Shown here: piece after piece, positions 4,821-8,418 of the stretch
Position numbering within the stretch: the stretch's first letter is position 1
Layout: every line of letters begins with the position of its first letter
Position numbers and translations under genes: made by a program
The notes under the pieces: model-generated
Databases searched by the model: none
What the model was told of the DNA's origin: nothing
Seen by the model: the letters and a program-made list of their open reading frames with translations, nothing else
Assembly (NCBI GenBank): GCA_963659365.1
Contig: CAVKTI010000079.1
Location: 1 to 8,418 of the forward strand
Direction of reading: 5' to 3'
Length of the DNA: 8,418 bases
From: W0P28-013 sp963659365
GTDB taxonomy: Bacteria > Bacteroidota > Bacteroidia > Bacteroidales > Paludibacteraceae

Positions 4821-7800
4821 ATGGCAAAAGAAAAGAAATTCATGACATGTGATGGCAATGCCGCTGCTGCGCACATAGCGTACATGTTTACGGAGGTTGC
4901 CGCTATCTACCCGATTACGCCGTCGTCGCCGATGGCCGAAAATGTGGACGAATGGGCAGCCAAAGGGCGCAAAAACATGTTTGGCGAAACGGTAACCGTG
5001 CAGGAGATGCAGTCGGAGGCTGGTGCCGCTGGTGCTGTTCACGGCTCGCTGCAGGCGGGCGCACTCACCACCACATTCACTGCGTCGCAGGGCTTGCTGC
5101 TGATGATTCCGAACATGTACAAAATTGCTGGCGAACTGCTGCCGACGGTTTTCCATGTGTCGGCGCGCACGCTGGCGAGCCATGTGCTCTGCATTTTTGG
5201 CGACCATCAAGATGTGATGGCTTGCCGTCAAACAGGCTTCGCCATGCTGGCCGAAGGTTCGGTGCAAGAGGTGATGGATTTGGCAGGCGTGGCGCACTTG
5301 GCCACACTCAAATCGCGCGTGCCGTTCCTCAACTTTTTCGACGGATTCCGCACCTCGCACGAATATCAGAAAATTGAGGTTATCGACCAAGAAGAGTTGC
5401 GTCCGCTGGTCGATGTGGAGGCGTTGCAAGCGTTCCGCAACCGCGCACTCTGCCCACAACGCCCCGAAATGCGTGGTATGGCCGAAAATCCCGATGTGTT
5501 TTTTGCACACCGCGAGAGCAGCAATCCGTACTACGAGGGCGTGGCCGACATCGTGTCGGACTATATGGACAAAATCAGCGAAATCACTGGCCGCAAATAC
5601 CGCCCATTCACCTACTACGGCGCACCCGATGCCGAAAATATCGTCGTTTGCATGGGTTCGGCGTGTGAGGCGTTGCGCGAAGTGATCGACTACCGCAAAG
5701 GCGAAAAAATCGGTATGATAAATGTGCATCTCTACCGTCCTTTCTCGCTGAAATATCTGAAAGAGGCGATTCCTGCCACCGCCAAACGCATCTGCGTGCT
5801 CGACCGCACCAAAGAGCCTGGCGCCAACGGCGAACCGCTCTATCTCGATGTGAAAGACGCGCTGCAAGAACTCGGTCTCGGCCACATCGAAGTGGTGGGC
5901 GGACGCTACGGCTTGGGCAGCAACGACACCACGCCAGCGCAAATGATGGCTGTGTACGACAATTTGGCGCTGCCGCAACCGAAAAACCACTTCACGCTCG
6001 GCATCAACGACGATGTAACATTCACCTCGCTGCCGCTGGGCGAAGAGATTGCCATGGGCGGCAAAGGTATGTTCCAAGCCAAATTCTATGGTCTGGGTGC
6101 TGATGGCACGGTGGGCGCAAACAAAAACTCGGTGAAAATTATTGGCGACACCACCGACAAGTATTGCCAAGCCTACTTCTCGTACGACTCGAAAAAGTCG
6201 GGCGGCTTCACCTGCTCGCACTTGCGCTTTGGCGACGAGCCGATTCACTCGACCTACTTGGTTACCACGCCAAATTTTGTGGCGTGCCATGTTCAGGCCT
6301 ATCTGCACATGTACGATGTAACGCGCGGCTTGCAGAAAAACGGCACTTTCCTGCTCAACACTATTTGGGACGGCGACGAACTGAAACGCAATCTGCCCAA
6401 CAAAGTCAAAAAGTATTTTGCCGACAACAACATCACCGTCTATTATATCAATGCCACGAAAATTGCGCAAGAGATTGGGCTCGGCAACCGCACGAATACC
6501 ATTCTGCAATCGGCTTTCTTCCGCATCACTGGCGTGATTCCAGTAGAAAAAGCGGTGGAAGAAATGAAACATTTCATTGTGAAATCGTATGGCAATAAGG
6601 GCGAAGATGTGGTGAACAAAAACTATGCGGCTGTCGATCGCGGCGGCGAATATCACCAACTCGCTATCGACCCAGCGTGGGCAAATCTTGATATCAATGC
6701 CGATGTGGTGAAACCAACCGATGGCGACGATTTCATCAACAAAGTGGTGCGCCCCATCAATGCGCAAGACGGCGACCTGCTGCCTGTTTCGGCTTTCAAA
6801 GGCATCGAAGATGGCACTTGGCGCGCTGGCACTGCCAAATACGAAAAACGCGGTGTGAGTGCTTTCGTTCCCGTTTGGAACGCCGAAAACTGCATTCAGT
6901 GCAACAAGTGCGCGTATGTTTGTCCGCACGCTTGCATTCGTCCGTTTGTTCTCGACGAAGCGGAACACAACGGTTTGCACGCCGATATGATTGAAATGAA
7001 AGCGCCTGCCACTATGAAAGGCATGTATTTCCGCATACAAGTGGGCGTGATGGACTGCCTCGGCTGCGGCAACTGCGTCGATGTTTGTCCGGGCAACCCG
7101 AAATTGGGCAAAGCATTGGCCATGACCGACCTTGAAAGTCAAATGGTAGAGGCCGAAAATTGGAATTACTGCGTCGAAAATGTGAAGACGAAGCAGGAGT
7201 TGGTCGATATCAAATCGAATGTGAAAAACAGCCAATTTGCAACGCCACTGTTCGAGTTCTCGGGCGCATGTTCGGGTTGCGGCGAAACGCCTTATCTGAA
7301 ACTGATTTCGCAACTCTTCGGCGACCGCGAAATAGCCGCCAATGCCACAGGTTGCACCTCGATTTATTCGGGTTCGGTGCCTTCGACACCATACACCACC
7401 AACGAAAAAGGACACGGTCCTGCGTGGTCGAACTCGCTCTTCGAAGATTTCTGCGAATACGGTCTTGGTATGCAGATTGCGCACAAAAAGATGAAAGAAC
7501 GCTTGGCACGCCTCATGGCCGAAGCGCAAACCTGCGACTGCTGCTCCGACGAACTGAAAGCCATGTTCCGCGAGTGGAGCGACAACCGCAACGATGCCGA
7601 CATCACCAAACGCCTCTACGAACCGATTGTGGCGGCGTGCGAGGCCTGCAATTGCGAGAAATGCCGCGAGATTTTGAAATACAAAGACCATCTCGTTAAA
7701 CGCAGTCAGTGGATTATCGGCGGCGACGGCGCCAGTTACGATATCGGCTACGGCGGTCTCGACCATGTCATTGCATCGGGCAAAGATGTGAACATTCTTG

Positions 7801-8363
7801 TGCTCGATACCGAGGTCTATTCCAACACGGGCGGTCAAGCCTCGAAATCGACACCGCTCGGTGCTATCGCCAAATTTGCGGCGGCTGGCAAGCGTGTGCG
7901 CAAAAAAGACCTTGGCATGATTGCCACCACTTACGGCTATGTCTATGTGGCGCAGATTGCCATGGGTGCCGACCAAGCGCAGACGCTCAAAGCCATACGC
8001 GAAGCGGAAGCCTACCACGGACCATCGCTCATCATCGCATACGCACCCTGCATCAACCACGGTTTGAAAGCGGGTATGGGCAAGAGCCAAGCCGAAGAGG
8101 CCAAGGCTGTGGAGTGCGGCTACTGGCACTTGTGGCGCTACAACCCAACGCTCGAAGCCGAAGGCAAAAATCCGTTCACGCTCGACTCGAAAGAGCCGCA
8201 GTGGGACAAGTTTGCCGACTTTTTGAAAGGCGAAGTGCGCTTTGCCAGCGTGATGAAGCAGTACCCAACCGAAGCCGCCGACCTGTTCAAGGCCGCCGAA
8301 GACAACGCACGGTGGCGCTACCGCAGTTACCTGCGCATGCAGAGCGAAAACTGGGGCGAATAG
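4821..8363 (+). CDS. nifJ: Pyruvate:ferredoxin (flavodoxin) oxidoreductase, single-chain
   Basis: The 1180-aa cytoplasmic iron-sulfur enzyme oxidises pyruvate with CoA to acetyl-CoA and CO2 and reduces ferredoxin. All domains are present in order: the N-terminal pyruvate/thiamine domain with YPITPSS (30-36), E66 and R116, equivalent in position to T31/E64/R114 of the Desulfovibrio enzyme; the gamma-type domain in the middle; and two ferredoxin clusters C691-x2-C694-x2-C697-x3-C701 and C746-x2-C749-x2-C752-x3-C756. These are followed by the thiamine domain with the third cluster's C817, C820, C845 and C1077, GGDGASYDIG with D969, and SNTGGQ (1001-1006). No key residue is missing. ATG 4821 (MAKEKKFMTCDGN) is preferred because the family starts there and the promoter box lies within the upstream extension to 4704. 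The gene contains no TTA, CTA or TCA codons, a sign of strong codon selection and high expression. It has its own promoter and terminator, so it is probably monocistronic. Confidence 0.97.
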   Translation: MAKEKKFMTCDGNAAAAHIAYMFTEVAAIYPITPSSPMAENVDEWAAKGRKNMFGETVTVQEMQSEAGAAGAVHGSLQAGALTTTFTASQGLLLMIPNMYKIAGELLPTVFHVSARTLASHVLCIFGDHQDVMACRQTGFAMLAEGSVQEVMDLAGVAHLATLKSRVPFLNFFDGFRTSHEYQKIEVIDQEELRPLVDVEALQAFRNRALCPQRPEMRGMAENPDVFFAHRESSNPYYEGVADIVSDYMDKISEITGRKYRPFTYYGAPDAENIVVCMGSACEALREVIDYRKGEKIGMINVHLYRPFSLKYLKEAIPATAKRICVLDRTKEPGANGEPLYLDVKDALQELGLGHIEVVGGRYGLGSNDTTPAQMMAVYDNLALPQPKNHFTLGINDDVTFTSLPLGEEIAMGGKGMFQAKFYGLGADGTVGANKNSVKIIGDTTDKYCQAYFSYDSKKSGGFTCSHLRFGDEPIHSTYLVTTPNFVACHVQAYLHMYDVTRGLQKNGTFLLNTIWDGDELKRNLPNKVKKYFADNNITVYYINATKIAQEIGLGNRTNTILQSAFFRITGVIPVEKAVEEMKHFIVKSYGNKGEDVVNKNYAAVDRGGEYHQLAIDPAWANLDINADVVKPTDGDDFINKVVRPINAQDGDLLPVSAFKGIEDGTWRAGTAKYEKRGVSAFVPVWNAENCIQCNKCAYVCPHACIRPFVLDEAEHNGLHADMIEMKAPATMKGMYFRIQVGVMDCLGCGNCVDVCPGNPKLGKALAMTDLESQMVEAENWNYCVENVKTKQELVDIKSNVKNSQFATPLFEFSGACSGCGETPYLKLISQLFGDREIAANATGCTSIYSGSVPSTPYTTNEKGHGPAWSNSLFEDFCEYGLGMQIAHKKMKERLARLMAEAQTCDCCSDELKAMFREWSDNRNDADITKRLYEPIVAACEACNCEKCREILKYKDHLVKRSQWIIGGDGASYDIGYGGLDHVIASGKDVNILVLDTEVYSNTGGQASKSTPLGAIAKFAAAGKRVRKKDLGMIATTYGYVYVAQIAMGADQAQTLKAIREAEAYHGPSLIIAYAPCINHGLKAGMGKSQAEEAKAVECGYWHLWRYNPTLEAEGKNPFTLDSKEPQWDKFADFLKGEVRFASVMKQYPTEAADLFKAAEDNARWRYRSYLRMQSENWGE

Positions 8364-8395
8364 TTCGCACCAACGAAATTTGAAAAATCCTCGTA

Positions 8396-8418
8396 GAGCC
8401 GCCACACTGTGGCGGCTC
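8396..8418 (+). terminator. Hairpin terminator downstream of nifJ/por
   Basis: GAGCCGCCACA and TGTGGCGGCTC form a perfect 11-bp GC-rich inverted repeat around one central base; in RNA the practical stem is 9 bp with a five-base loop. It begins 33 bp after the nifJ stop codon. The window stops at the last base of the stem, so the expected T-tract cannot be seen. Confidence 0.75.

Noticed and set aside
4755..8405. Antisense open reading frame of 1216 codons opposite nifJ/por
   Set aside because: It is in exact codon register with the gene and is open only because the gene lacks TTA, CTA and TCA codons. Its translation shows no recognisable domain.
1..8418. A new defence, toxin-antitoxin or biosynthetic system
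   Set aside because: Every long frame outside the shadows belongs to a known housekeeping family or the transposase. No unassigned gene of meaningful length remains.

Overview
The window reads as chromosomal DNA from an anaerobic, menaquinone-making member of the Bacteroidota, most likely order Bacteroidales. The reasons are a pyruvate:ferredoxin oxidoreductase of Bacteroidales type, start codons preceded by A-rich leaders without Shine-Dalgarno sequences, and promoter boxes of the Bacteroidetes form TAnnTTTG in front of three genes. Stop codons follow the standard code. Spacers and the insertion-sequence region are AT-rich, while the genes are richer in G and C.

Layout. 1-451 holds no supportable gene; its main feature is a 73-bp near-perfect palindrome (115-187). 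452-1555 (minus) is an IS5-family transposase broken by two in-frame stops near its N-terminus. 1756-2502 (minus) is a polyprenol-phosphate mannosyltransferase of the Dpm1 type. 2849-3700 (minus) is menA and 3938-4627 (minus) is menG/ubiE, consecutive late steps of menaquinone synthesis. A divergent promoter region (about 4628-4820) separates menG from the large gene nifJ/por (4821-8363, plus), which is complete. A perfect 11-bp hairpin ends exactly at the window edge behind it.

How the genes fit together. MenA attaches the polyprenyl tail to dihydroxynaphthoate, and MenG methylates the product to menaquinone, the quinone of anaerobic (typically fumarate) respiration in this group. PFOR makes acetyl-CoA and reduced ferredoxin from pyruvate. 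Both belong to anaerobic energy metabolism and are fired from back-to-back promoters. The mannosyltransferase uses a polyprenyl-phosphate carrier to feed envelope glycosylation and has its own candidate promoter.

What stands out is not a new gene system but the spacers. Most carry short tandem arrays, and several unrelated arrays share an 8-bp period (CTCATCAA, ATCTTCAA, CCAAATAA, ACATAGAA). One array is an 11-bp unit repeated four times just upstream of dpm, and one supplies the stop codon of dpm. I see no CRISPR array, tRNA, rRNA, toxin-antitoxin pair or defence system.
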